Shown: positions 11,295-27,063, counted from the stretch's first letter. The stretch is 64,000 nt of DNA from Listronotus oregonensis (GCA_019359885.1 JAHBCN010000527.1:1-64000); one strand, 5' to 3'. Program-made: numbers and translations. The notes: generated by a model from the sequence alone, not told the origin.

Positions 11295-13966
11295 TATATA
11301 TCAACATGTAGGTACAGGATCATTTAAAAAGTGCTGAAAAGAGCTATAGTTGTGGCTTTCCTCATTTAGGAAAAGGGTCCCATTAAAAAAATATTGTATG
11401 AGGTTTTTTTTTTGTTTTAATTTTATCCATTTTCTTTAGTATTCTTTCAAATTTTATGGGCAAAAATACACAAGATGGCTATTTCACATTTTTTTATATA
11501 AGAAGAATGCCATCAATATGGCCCTATTTAGTCCTCATTGGATGGTTCTGTAAAATGATTGTCATGTATTTACATGAGGAACATTTTTTAAAAGATTTTT
11601 ATTCATTTATGTTTATGTGGATACATAAAGTAAAAAACAGATTTCAATGTTAAACTTATAGATGTATGTAAGTAATTTCAAAGTTTTTAGGCTCAAGTAT
11701 TTTACATTTTAGATTTTTTTTGTAAATAGATTTAGTTTTACTGAAAATGGGATGAGTTATTTATTTTTATGATGGTTTTTATTATTTTCTTATGATATAA
11801 AAAAGTGGAGGAAGCACAATAAGTATTTTGTAAGATTTTTTTTCTATTTATGTTTGATTTTATGCTAGTCACTAATTATTATTATACAGTATGTCCACGG
11901 AAAAGGTGTTGAAGAGAAAAAACTTTTTTATTTTTGATTTTATGGAAAAAAGCTACTCTTGATAAAAAATTTTGCTACTTCTTAGAGTAAGGTTGGGATA
12001 GAAACATTTAACATATTTTATACGCGGTGTTCAGAAAATTGAAAAAACTTAAAATGGTACAAGTGTAAAGTGCATTTATTTGAGAAGATATGGAAATAAG
12101 TTACTAGAAAAAGTTGTTTGAAATGAAAAGATAGTCTCTAGTATCAATTTTCGAAAAAATCGGCCTACTTTTATTTATTTGTGATTAAATTTATTTTAAT
12201 ATCAATTTGAATTTTTAATATTAATTTTATCAAATGTTTTGCTACTAAGTAAGCATTTAAAGCTGACGTTACTGCTTCTAATGAATTATAAAAGCGAAGT
12301 GTCAATAAAGCTTGTCACTATCAACGCCTACTAGAACAATAATGAGTTGTTAATTTGGAATTAGATAATTAATATTAAAATAATTTTTATCACAAATTAA
12401 TAAAAGTAGGCCGATTTTTTTGAAAAATGGTATTTGGAACTATCTTTTACTTTTGAACAACTTTTCCTAGTAACTTATTTCCATATCTTCTCAAATAAAT
12501 GCACTTGACTCTTGAACCATTTAAAGTTTTTTCAATTTTCTGAACACCGCGTATAAAATTTGTTAAATGTTTTTATCCCAATCTTACTCTAAGAAGTAGC
12601 AATTTTTTTTAAGAGCAGCTTTTTTTGATTAAATTAAAAATAAAGAAGTTTTTTACTATTCAACACCTTTTCCGTGGACGTACTGGTGTGTCCACGGAAA
12701 AGGTGTTGAATAGGAAAAACTTTTTTATTTTTGATTTTATGGAAAAAAGCTACTCTTGATAAAAAATGTTGCTACTTCTTAAAGTAAGATTGGGATAAAA
12801 ACATTTAACATATTTTATACGCGGAGTTCAGAAAATTGAAAAAACTTAAAATGGTACAAGAGTAAAGTGCATTTATTTGCAAAGATATGAAAATAAGTTA
12901 CTAGAAAAAGTTGTTAAAACGTAAAAGGTAGTCTCTAATACCATTTTTCGAAAAAATTGGCCCACTTTTATTTATTTGTGATTAAAATTTTATTATCAAT
13001 TGACTAATTCCAAATTTTTGTACTAGTAGGCGTTGATAGTGACAAGCTTTATTGACACTTCGCTTTTATAATTCATTAGCTGCAGTATCGGCAGCTTTAA
13101 ATGCTTACTTAACAGCAAAAAATTTGATAATAAATTGATATTAAAAATTTAAATTGATATTAAAATAAATTTAATCACAAAAAATAAAAGTAGGCCGATT
13201 TTTGGGAAAATTGGTATTAAAAACTACCTTTTAATTTTGAACAACTTTCCTGGTAACTTATTTCCATATCTATTCAAATAAATGCACTTTACTCCTGTAC
13301 CATTTTAAGTTTTTTTAATTTTCTGAACACCGCGTATAAAATATGTTAAATGTTTCTATTCCAAACTTACTCTTAGAAGTAGCAAAACTTTTTATCAAGA
13401 GTAGCTTTTTTCGATAAAATCAAAAATAAAAAAGTTTTTTCTCTTCAACACCTTTTCCGTGGACATACTGTATATAGCCTTTGCCAATTTTAAATTCTGG
13501 AGGAAATTTAAGATAATAAGAGTGGAATCAAGTTAAATTATTATTTTTTTGAATAAAGTAGGGAAACTGAAAAAATTAGACCTAAAATCAACAAAAACTG
13601 ATAAAAAGACCAAATATGCATAGGGTTTTTTTTTTATTTAGAAATAATCATCTTAGTTACCATAGTTTATACAAAATTGCAATATCTACTTTTTATACAT
13701 GTGTATTTTTAATTTTTAAATATAATGACAATGTAATTCTACGATGAGAGCATACAACATATGTCACTGTGTCTTACCATACAGAAATATCAATTTATAT
13801 TTTTCTTATTTATTTTTTTCATATTGTTTACTTTTTTTTACTGTGCAAGAAACAAGTTTATACATCCAAGTCACTTTCTCTACGTACTTACCTACTTTCT
13901 TTCAGACAGCATTATACCTAACAAAATGAAATAGGTTTAAAAGACGCGAAGAAAAGTAACTAATAT
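11295..13966. repeat. Right arm of the large inverted repeat
   Basis: Reverse complement of 1-1115, interrupted by the foldback pair at 11887-13470. Without that insertion it is about 1.09 kb. The join ATTATTATTA|TATATAGCC in the left arm is the exact empty site. Confidence 0.9.
11887..13470. mobile_element. Two tandem foldback MITEs with TA target duplication
   Basis: Termini CAGTATGTCCACGGAAAAGG and its complement. There are two head-to-tail units (11887-12685 and 12686-13470), each a roughly 790-bp palindrome with arms of about 300-400 bp, sharing the junction CCGTGGACGTACTGGTGTGTCC. TA flanks both outer ends. The other arm of the inverted repeat preserves the unoccupied TA site, so insertion came after the arm duplication. 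No coding capacity. TA duplication and CAGT ends suggest mobilisation by a Tc1/mariner-type transposase. Confidence 0.92.
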
Positions 13967-14282
13967 CTTGGTTAAGAATAAGGTACTGCTTTTTTTTCCA
14001 GATGTGTTGCTGCGTACTTCTACCCATATGAAAAAATGGTGGACCATTTATTTATTCTTGCTGTAGTTAAAATTAATATATGTATATAGATAATTAAAAT
14101 AAATATATTAATTTTAAGTTTTGTGTTTTAATTGATTAATGCCCTTTTACATGCAAAAATTAAAAAAACTTGTCTTTGTTTATTTGAAAAACGGAACTAT
14201 TAACAATAAGCAAAAAAATAATTAATTAATAATTGAATAAATAAAAAAATATTTAAAACGCATTTTAAGGTTTTTTTAAAAC
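13967..14282. other. Unassigned AT-rich sequence
   Basis: No recognisable feature. Confidence 0.4.
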
Positions 14283-14435
14283 AAGGCAATTTTGGCTTAT
14301 TTTGGTATCTATTTTAGTTGAAAGGTAAATAATTGGTTAAACTTCACCAACAAATACTCAGTTGATAAAGTTTGACTTATTTTTTTCCGATCAACTAAAA
14401 AAGATACCAAAATAAATCGAAATTGCTTTGGCAAA
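14283..14435. repeat. 150-bp imperfect hairpin
   Basis: AAGGCAATTTTGGCTTATTT and GGTATCTATTTTAGTTGA at the left are mirrored by TCAACTAAAAAAGATACC and AAATTGCTTTGGC at the right. Probably a small MITE. Confidence 0.55.
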
Positions 14436-14879
14436 AATTTTAAATGCCCGCCATAAATATAAATCATCTCAATCGGTAAAGTAGGAGAAATATAATTTGA
14501 TCAACAGACAGGGCCATCTATAAATAAAATTATTAAATAATAATGTAGAGCCATCTCTAGGGGAAGTGGGCGTTCTTGCCATTCAAGGTTATCTTCTGTT
14601 GCGAAAGAAATACATTGTTGCAACACTTCTCTAACCCTTTTTTATTCTGTGTGTGTAGTACGTTTTTATTTTCAGTAAGTGGATGCAGTGTTTATAGGCA
14701 AGTAGCAGGAGCTAGCTAGCGTCAACCGACTTCGATCTGATTTCTTATCAGTCATAAATTTAAAATTAGTTGCTTACGAGACCGCAACGTTTGCTGCTTA
14801 AAAACCAAACAGTTTTTCCTAATAAAATAAAATAATTAATGGAACGTAAAAGATATTTTTAAGAAAATAATTTAATGTG
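14436..14879. other. Unassigned sequence
   Basis: No coding feature. CCCTTTTTTATTCTGTGT near 14636 recurs at about 28671 next to the truncated gypsy LTR. Confidence 0.3.
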
Positions 14880-15575
14880 CATTCATAGAATAAAAAAAGA
14901 AAAACTTTTTCAAGTTATCAAAGATGATCAAATAAACCACCTTCTTGAGCCAAACAATAACCAAGATTGTCATAAAAACGCCTTCCGACATGTTAGAATG
15001 TTAAGGGTAATAATCCTAAATTCCCAATTCCCAATTTGAAATTGCAATTCTTGTAGATTATTAGCCCTATTCTCCTGGAAACCATAAATTTATGATTTTA
15101 CGTGACCTCAGAGAAAAAAATCGTTGGGTGAGACCATAAAGTGAAAATGTCGATTCATCAGTAAAAACAATGTTTCTTATAAAATTTTCATTGTTATTTT
15201 TCATTTCCATTACAGTTTCAAAAAATTGCCTTCGTCTAAAATGATCATCAGGGAAAATTTCATTGGTTTTTTTTACTTTGGATCGGTATCAATTTTTTTC
15301 AGCACTCTTTCCACTGATCTTCTGCTCAAATTAATCTATTGTATTAATGGAAACTGTAGGATTTTTAATAACACTTGCCACTACCATAATTTCTTTCATT
15401 TTCCTTTTGTTGTTTTTTTCTGAGGCACTATCATGTTTATGTTTTCTTGGAGTTAAACAACCAAATGTCAGAAAGTTTTTAATGACTCGGTAAATAGTGG
15501 AAATCGTGGGAGTCGGCCTGGTTAGAAATAAATTATTAAATATCCAGTTCGTAAACATCCATTATTAATAACTAT
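14880..15575 (-). pseudogene. Decayed mariner-superfamily transposase
   Basis: Minus-strand reading from about 15560 gives an N-terminal helix-turn-helix remnant (STIYRVIKNFLTFGCLTPRK). Then comes a second DNA-binding stretch with stops (NPTVSINTIDLSRRSVERVL) and the first catalytic box (IVFTDESTFSLYG). The layout parallels the better-preserved transposase at 17574-16467. Stops and frame breaks are frequent and the second and third catalytic positions are not identifiable. Confidence 0.7.
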
Positions 15576-15714
15576 TATTAAAAAAAAAACTTTTTGGTCG
15601 CAAATAATAAACTATTGCTGTCGAGCGTTCGATACTAAAGAACTATTTCAGAAATAAACGTATTGAATTGTTTGCTGGAAAATTATTGATCGATAAGCAA
15701 TGCGTGCGGCGTTT

Positions 15715-18560
<2,846 letters not shown>

Positions 18561-18605
18561 TTTAATTTTACTAAAATATGCAACAAAATTTGTTTAAGTA
18601 CTTAC

Positions 18606-18718
18606 CGGTTAGCATCCTTAGGAAAACTAAAGAATTTCTTCTTTGAGTTATAACCTTTATTAAAACAGTTTCGCACTACACAAACATGATGATGTCCTAA
18701 TGGTTTTTTGTCACTCAT
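18606..18718 (-). CDS. THAP-domain gene, exon 1 (N-terminal half of the THAP finger)
   Basis: The minus-strand ATG (18718-18716, context GGTAAAATGAG) opens 37 codons. They include the first two zinc ligands spaced C-x4-C (Cys13 and Cys18) and the hydrophobic FFSFPKDANR segment characteristic of THAP domains. The exon ends in phase 2 at a consensus donor (CG|GTAAGT). The only matching second half in the window is the exon at 7964-7691 on the same strand, with compatible phase. A C-rich upstream region with CpGs lies at about 18780-18910. The protein would be a nuclear, zinc-dependent DNA-binding factor or a THAP-bearing transposase fragment. Confidence 0.72.
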
Positions 18719-18919
18719 TTTACCGAAGTGTAAAAAATAAAAATAAAACGCAATGTTCAAAACGATCAACTAAAACACACAAAAATTATACCTACGGCTA
18801 TGGCGGCTAAACGTACAATAATACCGAAAGTTCTCCCGACTGCACGCCAAAGACATCTTTTCCCGGACAGGGCGGAGCATAAAGCCTGCGCGACGAGATC
18901 GGCGCTAACCGTTCCCGCC
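18719..18919 (-). promoter_or_regulatory. Upstream region of the THAP gene
   Basis: GC- and CpG-richer than its surroundings (GGCGGCTAAACG, CCGAAAGTTCTCCCGACTGC, GACGAGATCGGCGC). No TATA box is obvious. The MITE at 18920 inserted about 200 bp upstream of the ATG. Confidence 0.4.
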
Positions 18920-19253
18920 CAAGGGTAATAAACCTAACAAGGAGTGCTCGATCCCATTTAAGCCCATATAAACCAATTTAAATGTCAATTCGGTATTTGT
19001 GACGTAATCTGTTTGCGTGTTTGTTTTGTTTACAAGTAATATAAAGTCTTAATTTTTTAAAAATATTATACATTACAGTTCTAATAGTAAGTACATATCC
19101 AAAATAGTTTTTAAAAGTTGAATATTTAACAAAAATTAATAAAATAAATCTGCCTTCTGGGCAAAATGGGCAAACGGGTGACGTCCAAACATAACCTATA
19201 TCTGCGGACAAATAGTAAAAATCGAGCACTCCTTGTTAAGTTTACTACCCTTG
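18920..19253. mobile_element. 334-bp MITE with 9-bp target duplication (Mutator-like)
   Basis: Inverted ends CAAGGGTAATAAACCTAACA / TACCCTTG with about 34-bp TIRs. Direct repeats GTTCCCGCC at 18911-18919 and 19254-19262 are exactly 9 bp, which is typical of Mutator-like elements and not of hAT (8) or Harbinger (3). No coding capacity. Confidence 0.85.
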
Positions 19254-20517
19254 GTTCCCGCCCAGAGAGTGTTACAGCTCAAATACGAGCGGCTAAATCT
19301 CAAGTTGCGTTCCGTCTCCCGTCTCTCTTTGATAATTGTCTTTGTCTATTTTCGTCGTATCTATTCGTTATTTTTATTGGTCAGTTTTGACAGACCTATG
19401 TGGCGCTATTTTTGAATCGTAATTCAGCGTGGGGTAGGTGTTTCGTGTAAATACAGGAATAATATTAAACTAATTTAGATTATTTTAATGTAATATAGTT
19501 AGTTGTATTTCTACTGAATGTTGTTTTTACTTTGTTGATTTTAAGTATTGTTAGGGTTCTTTAAAAGTTATTACTAAATACATAATTTTGTTTTTTAGAT
19601 CAAAATATACGTACCTGATATTTGTCAAAGATTAGGTATACCTAATCTTTGTATTTGTATAAATTTTTTTTGTCCTAATTCCTGAGTAACTTACTCACGT
19701 ACTCCTGGCTATTTATAGTTGATAAATGTTTATTGTTATGTTTATGTTAATTATTGTAATATTTTGATGTTTTGCAGACATTGTTCCACGCCTTTGCAGG
19801 GCCATTTTTTGTAACTAGGTTACCATGGAATAAATAAAGAAGTATCCATCCTTCTATTAAGATTAAGCACCTAGTCTATACGATAATTCAATAATATTAC
19901 CTTATAGATTAACGAACTTGTGGTCAAATTAGTACAAGCCTAAGTATTATTGAAATATAGGGAAAAAGTTGGAAAGCAATAAAAAAATATATATTCTATG
20001 TATTTTATTTATTTGGAGGAAATAGTACCCCGGTATCCTTCTATGTTTATTATATGCAGCATTCATATAATTCAAGAATTACAGTAAACAATGTAAATAT
20101 CTTATTAACAGGAAAACTAATTATTAGGTGAACATATAAATTGGAAAATACCAAGATAATACTGGACAATTTTCGACTTTTTATTTTTTGAAAACTGGAA
20201 GCTTTACAATCACAAAAAGTCTATTGTTATGGAAATTAAACCATATATTTAAAAACCAAAAGCTTTAAAAATTAATAAAAATTATGTAATTCAAACGTTC
20301 GATTCAAAAAATCATTTTTTAAGCCTTCGGTTTAAAATTAAAATATATGGTTTTGCTCTTAATTGGCTGACTTCATCAGGTGATTTTAAAACCTGTGATA
20401 TAATTTTTTTAGATCTTGGATTCGCCTGGGTAATGTCGTGATAATACCTGTAGTTAATTTTTTGTAATCCTTGGTTTTGTGGTTTCAAAGCCTATGATAT
20501 AATTTTTATAACTGTTA
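19254..20517. other. Unassigned region with a weak repeat
   Basis: CGAGCGGCTAAATCTCAAGT at about 19290 recurs in inverse orientation at about 35315 over about 50 bp. A TTTTGCAG acceptor-like site and AATAAA occur near 19775-19840. No protein was recognised. Confidence 0.35.
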
Positions 20518-20665
20518 TGGCGAGTTGCACAAAAGTTAACAACAATTTAGAATGATTAACAAAACGTTATGACAGTGTCATTCAATGGTTTTAGTAGGAA
20601 ATCTGTTAAAATCTGACATTTCGTTAAATATTCTAAACCGTTGTTCATTTTTGTGCAACCCGCCA
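20518..20665. mobile_element. 148-bp PIF/Harbinger-type MITE with TTA duplication
   Basis: Ends TGGCGAGTTGCACAAAAG and its complement, flanked by TTA on both sides (20515-20517, 20666-20668). The core (TTTAGAATG.TTAACAAAACG) is shared with the MITE at 62392-62618. Confidence 0.8.
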
Positions 20666-20883
20666 TTAGAGTCGCCTCGGTTGTGTCCTTTTAAAGTCTA
20701 TATTTCAATTGTCATAGCCCATAGAAATACAACAATATTTTATAAAATAAATAAGGTAAAAGTACCAACCATGAGACACACTTCCCTTTACACAACCTTT
20801 TAAATTTTTGTTTATTTATTACAGTCCTAATTACACAGGGCAGCATATTAAAAACTTTAGGCCCAATATAATTAACATACTTA

Positions 20884-21834
20884 GGCCCGGTTGTACAATG
20901 GACGTTCAACCGAAGTTCACGCTGATCATCGGTTCAACGGAAAAAAATCGTTGTACAAAGCCGGTTCAGATGGTGAACTGTGGTTGATCTTAAACGTCCG
21001 AATTTGGTCGTTTAAGATGAGTTCAACTCCTTTTAGAAATTTTTAACCTCACTCTTCTGACAGATTACCTTGTATTTTAAATATTTTGTTATATGTATGT
21101 TTAAAGTTGATACCTATTCAGTTTTTATTATTAAAAATTGATCTTGTATGAAAAGATATGACAGACGACAAGGATTTTGTAGAATAACTTATTAATGTTG
21201 CACATTCTCGAGCCCCATAAATATACAGAAATAGACCAAATTATTTGAATATTTGCAATGACAAATAATTTAAGGCCAGAATTAGGTTAAAAAAAAACAA
21301 GCTGTGAGATTTAATATAGATGAAATTTTTAAACAAATTTCATCTGTTACAGATAAGTAAAATTTATATTGTTTAATTACATTTAATTTTAAGTTTAAAT
21401 GTTCTGTTTATTTTTTTTAGAAACCTTGCACTAATTCCTACTGAAATGGTATGCATTGCTTTACGATTTCTAGCCACTGGGAGTTTTTTACAAGTTGTTT
21501 GAGATTTTGGAGGTATTGAGAAGTCAACGGCAAGTTGAAAAATATCTAAGGTTTAAGAATCAGTTGCTGAATTGGGGCTAAAATTGAAAACAAAAAAAAA
21601 CAAATACAATACAAATACATACTTATAATTATTAAGTTGTTTTTTTTTTAATAAAATCAAAATCCTTGATTAGGTTAAGTTGTGGCATTTTTTTTCTTCT
21701 TTTCTTTGTGGGCTTTGCAACTGATAGTTCAGGTAAACCTGCAGTGGTACAACACTCAAAATTCTGAACTGGGTTCAACAGTGAACTGCAGTTCAAGAAA
21801 ACTTCTGTTGAACCATTGTTTGTACAACCGGGCC
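20884..21834 (+). mobile_element. PIF/Harbinger element copy 1, internally deleted
   Basis: TIR GGCCCGGTTGTACAATGG... with flanking TTA at 20881-20883 and 21835-21837. At about 21420-21540 the plus strand still reads LALIPTEMVCIALRFLATGS, then FLQVV-stop-DFGGIEKSTAS, the N-terminal part of a HARBI1-like nuclease. The DDE core and the Myb-like partner gene are missing. A longer sister copy is at 41038-42207. Confidence 0.88.
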
Positions 21835-22115
21835 TTAATGTTTAGGTTGTTGTGACTAATAGGAAGCTGTATTTCTCTATTTTCATTAGCTCGTGTTGTA
21901 TTGTTATGGTTTATAATGATCTGCAATCTCCTATGACTATGAAGAACAGACTGTTAACATATATATTGTTCTAATTTTCAGTTTATACAAGCTACTGTCA
22001 TATAGACCACCCCACACGAGTATATATCTAATAATTGACTCAACAAATGCCTTATAAATGGTTATTAATGTTTTCCTATTTAGAATTTCCCTCAGAAGGT
22101 AGAACTTACGAATTA

Positions 22116-22330
<215 letters not shown>

Positions 22331-22644
22331 GGTCTTCATTAATGTTTGTAAACCACGTGACCAAAAATGTTGCGGGTGGCCTATTCAGAGGTTGCACAAA
22401 ATTTAATAAAATATCCCTAGAAATATTCATTGGCGCCGGGCATTTTAAAATCGATATTTAATTGTCAAAAACATTTTTTTAAGGTTATAAAATTTACCAT
22501 TTATCATTTTTTTAAGTAATTGTAATTTGAACCAAGTTATTAGGGCCTTTTTGGATAATTTTTGTATGCATTTAGTTTTGAGTCTCTTGTTTGTCAATAA
22601 TTTAATTTGCTAGATTTAAGTACAAAAAATTCTAGTCAAGGAAA

Positions 22645-23301
22645 CGAGGGATTTTTTGTGCAGTAAGATGAATTTGAATACGCCGTATTCAATACGGTTT
22701 TTTGCATCCGATTCGTATCAACGTCTACAAACTTTGTGAACAAATTTAATTATTGGAAAATGAAAACCTGCATTTCTGCGTTAAAAAAAAATCATTTTTA
22801 AATTACATTTTAAGGTTTGCAATTATAAAAAATGTATAACTAGGTAAATAATGATGAAAATGAGAATTTGTTACTCGGGAGTTTTCAGGGTCGCTTACAT
22901 GCTGACTATGAGATTGGCAAGGGCCTACGGAGCACCTGGTGCGCGCTAAGGATAGTGTAAACGTGGTCTAGTGAAGTTTTACGACAGTTGGACCGACATT
23001 AGCAGGATTTGTTGTGTGGTTAGTACTCTCCAGGCCCTTGTCAATATCATATGAGTGTTCAACGACCTCGAAAACCCCCGAGTAACAAATTCGAGCCCAT
23101 ATGCATCATTATTTACCTAGTTATAATTTTTTTATAGTTGCAAACTTTAAGATGCATTTCGAAACTGCATTTTTCTAATGCAAAAATGCAGTTATTTATT
23201 TCCCATTAATTAAATTTGTTTTACAAAGTTTCGATATGTTTATACAATTCGAATGCAAGAAACCACATTTGAATCCATCTTACTGCACAAAAAATCCCTC
23301 G
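22645..23301. mobile_element. 657-bp foldback MITE
   Basis: Termini CGAGGGATTTTTTGTGCAGT and its complement. Diverged arms of about 250 bp (GAATTTGTTACTCGGG...GTTTTC in both) surround a GC-richer centre (GGGCCTACGGAGCACCTGG). Duplication not determined. No coding capacity. Confidence 0.8.
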
Positions 23302-23599
23302 TAAGGCCTGTTTTGGTGCCATGTTCTCTTGACTATGTAGGGTTTAGCGAAGATCCGTTAATATATTTTATTATACCTTTGGATTTTAGTCAATTTAAAC
23401 TTAATAGGAAAACTCAAGTCACATTAACTCTTAGTTTACACAGTTTATTCATATTATTTAAATAAAACTACTTAACTTAAAATGATGGACATGACTTAGA
23501 TTTATTTTTACATTATTAATAAATTACACTACCTAAGTTACATAATAAAAAAAATTAGGAGAATTATTACATGCTAAAAGAAATTAAGATAAAACAATG
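23302..23599. other. AT-rich interior of the mariner-like element
   Basis: The expected location of the transposase C-terminus, but after FSDEAWFHLPG the reading frame stops and no further catalytic motif is visible. Confidence 0.5.
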
Positions 23600-23950
23600 T
23601 ACAGAAAATTATTTTAACCGGGCAAATGAAACCACGCTTCATCAGAGAAGAAAGTCCGGCCAAAACACCATTCATTGTTAAGAATCTCATCAAAGCATTG
23701 ACAAAACTGCACCCTCTTTCTAAAATCTGGTGAAAGGAATTCTTGCAACACTGTGACCTTATATTGATGCATTTCCAAGTTTTTGGTTAGTGCTTTATGG
23801 CAAAAACATTTCTAAAAAACAAAATATGGCACTGTAAACATTAATTTCAATTTTTATTTAAAATAGTATCTTTACCGGACTGAGTAGACAACTTCTCCAC
23901 TGATTTCTTAGGAATGTGCTCCATTCGAGAATGTATATCAAGAACACGTT
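23600..23950 (-). pseudogene. Transposase fragment with first catalytic Asp
   Basis: Minus-strand reading gives TERVLDIHSRMEHIPKKSVE, an apparent intron (GTAAAG ... TTTTTTAG), then YKVTVLQEFLSPDFRKRVQF and the box RTFFSDEAWFHL, ending in a stop. This is the mid-portion of an insect mariner-like transposase whose N-terminus is at 27370-27034. The hAT MITE at 23959 interrupts the upstream codons. Confidence 0.75.
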
Positions 23951-23958
23951 CTGTAAAC

Positions 23959-24451
23959 ACTTCCCGGTCGCGGGAGGAAGGATTCCTACTTTAACGCCTC
24001 TAGCGAGATTTTAGGCAACCTAAAAAGTTCCTAACCTAACCTTATTTTTATTGTTTAGTGAGCGTTTTTCCTTTCGTTGGTAATTGTTTACAAAACGGTT
24101 TTCTGCTATTTTACTATTATATGGTTAATATTTGATATACACACCTTCTGTTATTCATTAGGAATACGAATTTACGTGCGCACAAACAAAAAATTGTGTC
24201 TGCCTGAAATATAATTGGGATAAAAAAAAGCTGCTTTGCTTACCAGAACTAACCATGACCGACTAGAACTAAAAGCTTTTGAATTTGTCTAAAAGGTCGG
24301 TCATGGTTAGTTCTGGTAAGCAAAGCGGCTTTTTATTTTACCCAATTATTTTTCAGACGTGAAAATGCGGAGACGTCATTTTCGTTTCGAGTTCTTCTAA
24401 TGTCCGCTAGGTGTGCTACAGTAGGAATCCTTCCTCCCGCGACCGGGAAGT
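23959..24451. mobile_element. 493-bp hAT-type MITE with 8-bp duplication
   Basis: Perfect terminal repeats ACTTCCCGGTCGCGGGAGGA at both ends, flanked by CTGTAAAC at 23951-23958 and 24452-24459. The interior carries a second hairpin (GCTTACCAGAACTAACCATG and complement, 24239-24325). No protein. Confidence 0.93.
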
Positions 24452-24514
24452 CTGTAAACCAGGGGGGTGTCACTAAAATAGCAAAATTGTCCACAGACAA
24501 CATTGGACAACATT

Positions 24515-27063
24515 TGGCAACAGAAGATCTCGGGTGGGCGGGAAAATTAAATCATGAAATTTTATATTTTAAAATTAAAATGTAAATGTCCTTTTCTACG
24601 ATTAGTTTTTTTTTTAATATATTTATGTAGGTCCATAATAGTATATATTTTCAGGTTTTGTGTATACAAACAACCATTATTTCTTATTTTCTAAAAGTAA
24701 ATAATAATTCCGGCCATTGCGTATGCGCACTAGTATTAATCCATCATTATCTGTCGTTTAGACATGCTTGCCGATTAAAACGTGATTTAAACCAGACATT
24801 TTCATATATTTTGTCTAAATTTAAATAAGTATTATAATATGTAATTAGATTTAAAGATCTAAACACTTTTTACACGATAAAATTAATAAATGTTGATGGG
24901 TAAACTTTTTCTAGCCACACTTAATTTTTCAGGACAGAAAATTCCAGGAAAAAATCCATCTGTTGTAGCAGGTTTGTTTTAAAATGCGTTATTCATTATT
25001 TTTTTCTTACCTTTATCTACAAAACAGAGGCTTTATCTTTTTTTGTATTTGCTATCAATATGGTAAGTTTTTTAATCATGCTCGAACAAATTTTTGAGAT
25101 ACTCCGCAGACTGCATGTTTTTCTGTTTGCAAATTATAATATAATATGGTTTTGAAAAGTGCTTAGGAATTGTTTAACAGTTAGTGGTGGTGAAATATTA
25201 GTAGATAGCTTTAAAAGAGTATTAAGCATGTCTTAAGGTCATTTTAACCTTCTTATTGCCTTGAGTGTTTATAATAATGAAAAGAAAAGCCTTTTTTTTT
25301 GTTTTTCTTTTCATGATTTAAGTAGGTGAGGTGGGATTAATTATGTAATTTTTAATGAAAACCCTTTATCTGACTGCAAAAATTACAACCCTCTTTACTC
25401 TTCAAGATGATTTTACCAATGAGTTTTTTGCAAATTATTCAAACTATATTGAGGCGGGAGGCGGCACCTATCAAAGCTTATATTGATAAAATCATATTGA
25501 AGAGTGAAAAGAACCTTAGATTTTTGTAGTTAAACACAGGGTGTTTCAGAAATTTGTTGTTTTTTTTATAGGAAACTTTAATACCTTACAGTGTGACTGT
25601 CATGCGGTACCTATACGGGATGCATAATATATAATTCAGATAAGGACATATACTTTTTTGCAATCAGGGGTTATTTATTTTTAAAATATTTAATCAGTAA
25701 TAATTTTATAATTATAATGCAGTATTTTCTGATATAATTTTTTTTTCTACCTATTACCATATAAATGTCAAAAGACTCAAAAGAGTCAGATATTGTCATA
25801 TTATGGGTCTTGTCTGGTTACGGCTTGTTTGATTTTGCAGTATTTTTGGAATTGTAATAAAATGTGTTCGTAACTATTCATTTTAGGTGAAAAATGTTTA
25901 TTATTTCTCTTTATTTACAATTCATTTCACCTACATTAGATCATGAGTAGTTAAAATTTTGAGAAAATTTTATTTTTAAAGTTTTCAGTTATCCTCTGGT
26001 AAAGTCATTAATGACAATGTGTCAAATACTAACATTGCATTTTGTTTATTTTGCAGGTAAAGGAGTAGCTAACATCTTGGATATTTTAAATTATGGTAAC
26101 TTTTTTTTTTCATTTTGGGGTACATCGAGTTTGGTAAGTTATTAAGGTGGTCGAGCTGGTGTAGTTGCAGTGTACCAGCCTCTCACCGTGGAGACCCGGG
26201 TTTCAAATCCCACATTATCCATTGGACTTTTTCATCGACTGGACTCGTCACCTCACAAATGGCAATGGCAAACCACTGTGTAGTATTTCTGCCTAGTAAA
26301 CCCTCTCACATGTGCTTGGGAAGGCATGTTAAGCCAGTGGTACCCATATCTGTGTAAAAGCAGTTGGTACGCAACACAGATATGTGCGAGAGGGCACCTA
26401 CACTCTAAATAGAGTATGACACAGCAAAAGGAAGAAGTTATTAATTAAGTAATATAAGGTACATTAATAATTTTTTTTTTTAGATTTCTTATGAATAATA
26501 GGTAGTGAATCTTCGCATCTTGACTGAAGATAACTTCTTTGAAAATATATAAGTAATGTTGTTAATTAGAGATTGTATATAATTAAAAATTGTTATTTTA
26601 GAGTGTAGAATCTTATGTATTATTTATTTTTTTGTATATTGTATTTAAAAAAAAATGTAGTAAAAATAAAACTTTTGCTTAAGATTTTTAGGGTTTAAAT
26701 AAAAAAATAGGTGTTTTTATTCACTAAAAAACCTGATTGTACATTTTCTAATATCTATTTTATTTGTAGGTAATCTGAAATTCCTAAAATCTAACTGAAT
26801 CTTTTCTTTAGAAAACAAACACTAATAACCTATTTTCACCTGTACTAAAAACAACATATTTTTTTCTCTTATAACATTATTAAACAAAAATTAAGAATCA
26901 TTTTCTGCCGGCACTTCAGATTACTTATTTAATAAAATAATATTAGAAAATGTAAAATAAAATGACAACTTCTAAAAATAAATAAAAGGCAGCCATAATA
27001 AATCACAAAACCTGTCGATAAAATAGGATGCGATTATCGGCCCACCCGAGATCTTAAGTTGCC
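24515..27063. mobile_element. Possible nested element bounded by AAGATCTCGGGTGGGC
   Basis: The 16-bp core AGATCTCGGGTGGGC plus flanking GGCAAC is inverted at 24515-24540 and 27041-27066, separating two parts of one transposase. The 2.5-kb interior is AT-rich and noncoding and holds a SINE and a 150-bp hairpin (25374-25525). Target duplication uncertain (AAATAT/AAATGT). Confidence 0.5.
26137..26430 (+). mobile_element. tRNA-derived SINE
   Basis: The head contains a pol III A-box-like TGGTGTAGTTGCAGTG (about 26157) and a B-box-like GGGTTTCAAATCCC (about 26198), 30 bp apart, as in a tRNA gene. A unique body follows (CACATGTGCTTGGGAAGGCA). It ends near AGCAAAAGGAAGAAG. No tRNA cloverleaf could be closed, so it is a SINE and not a tRNA gene. 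Confidence 0.75.
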
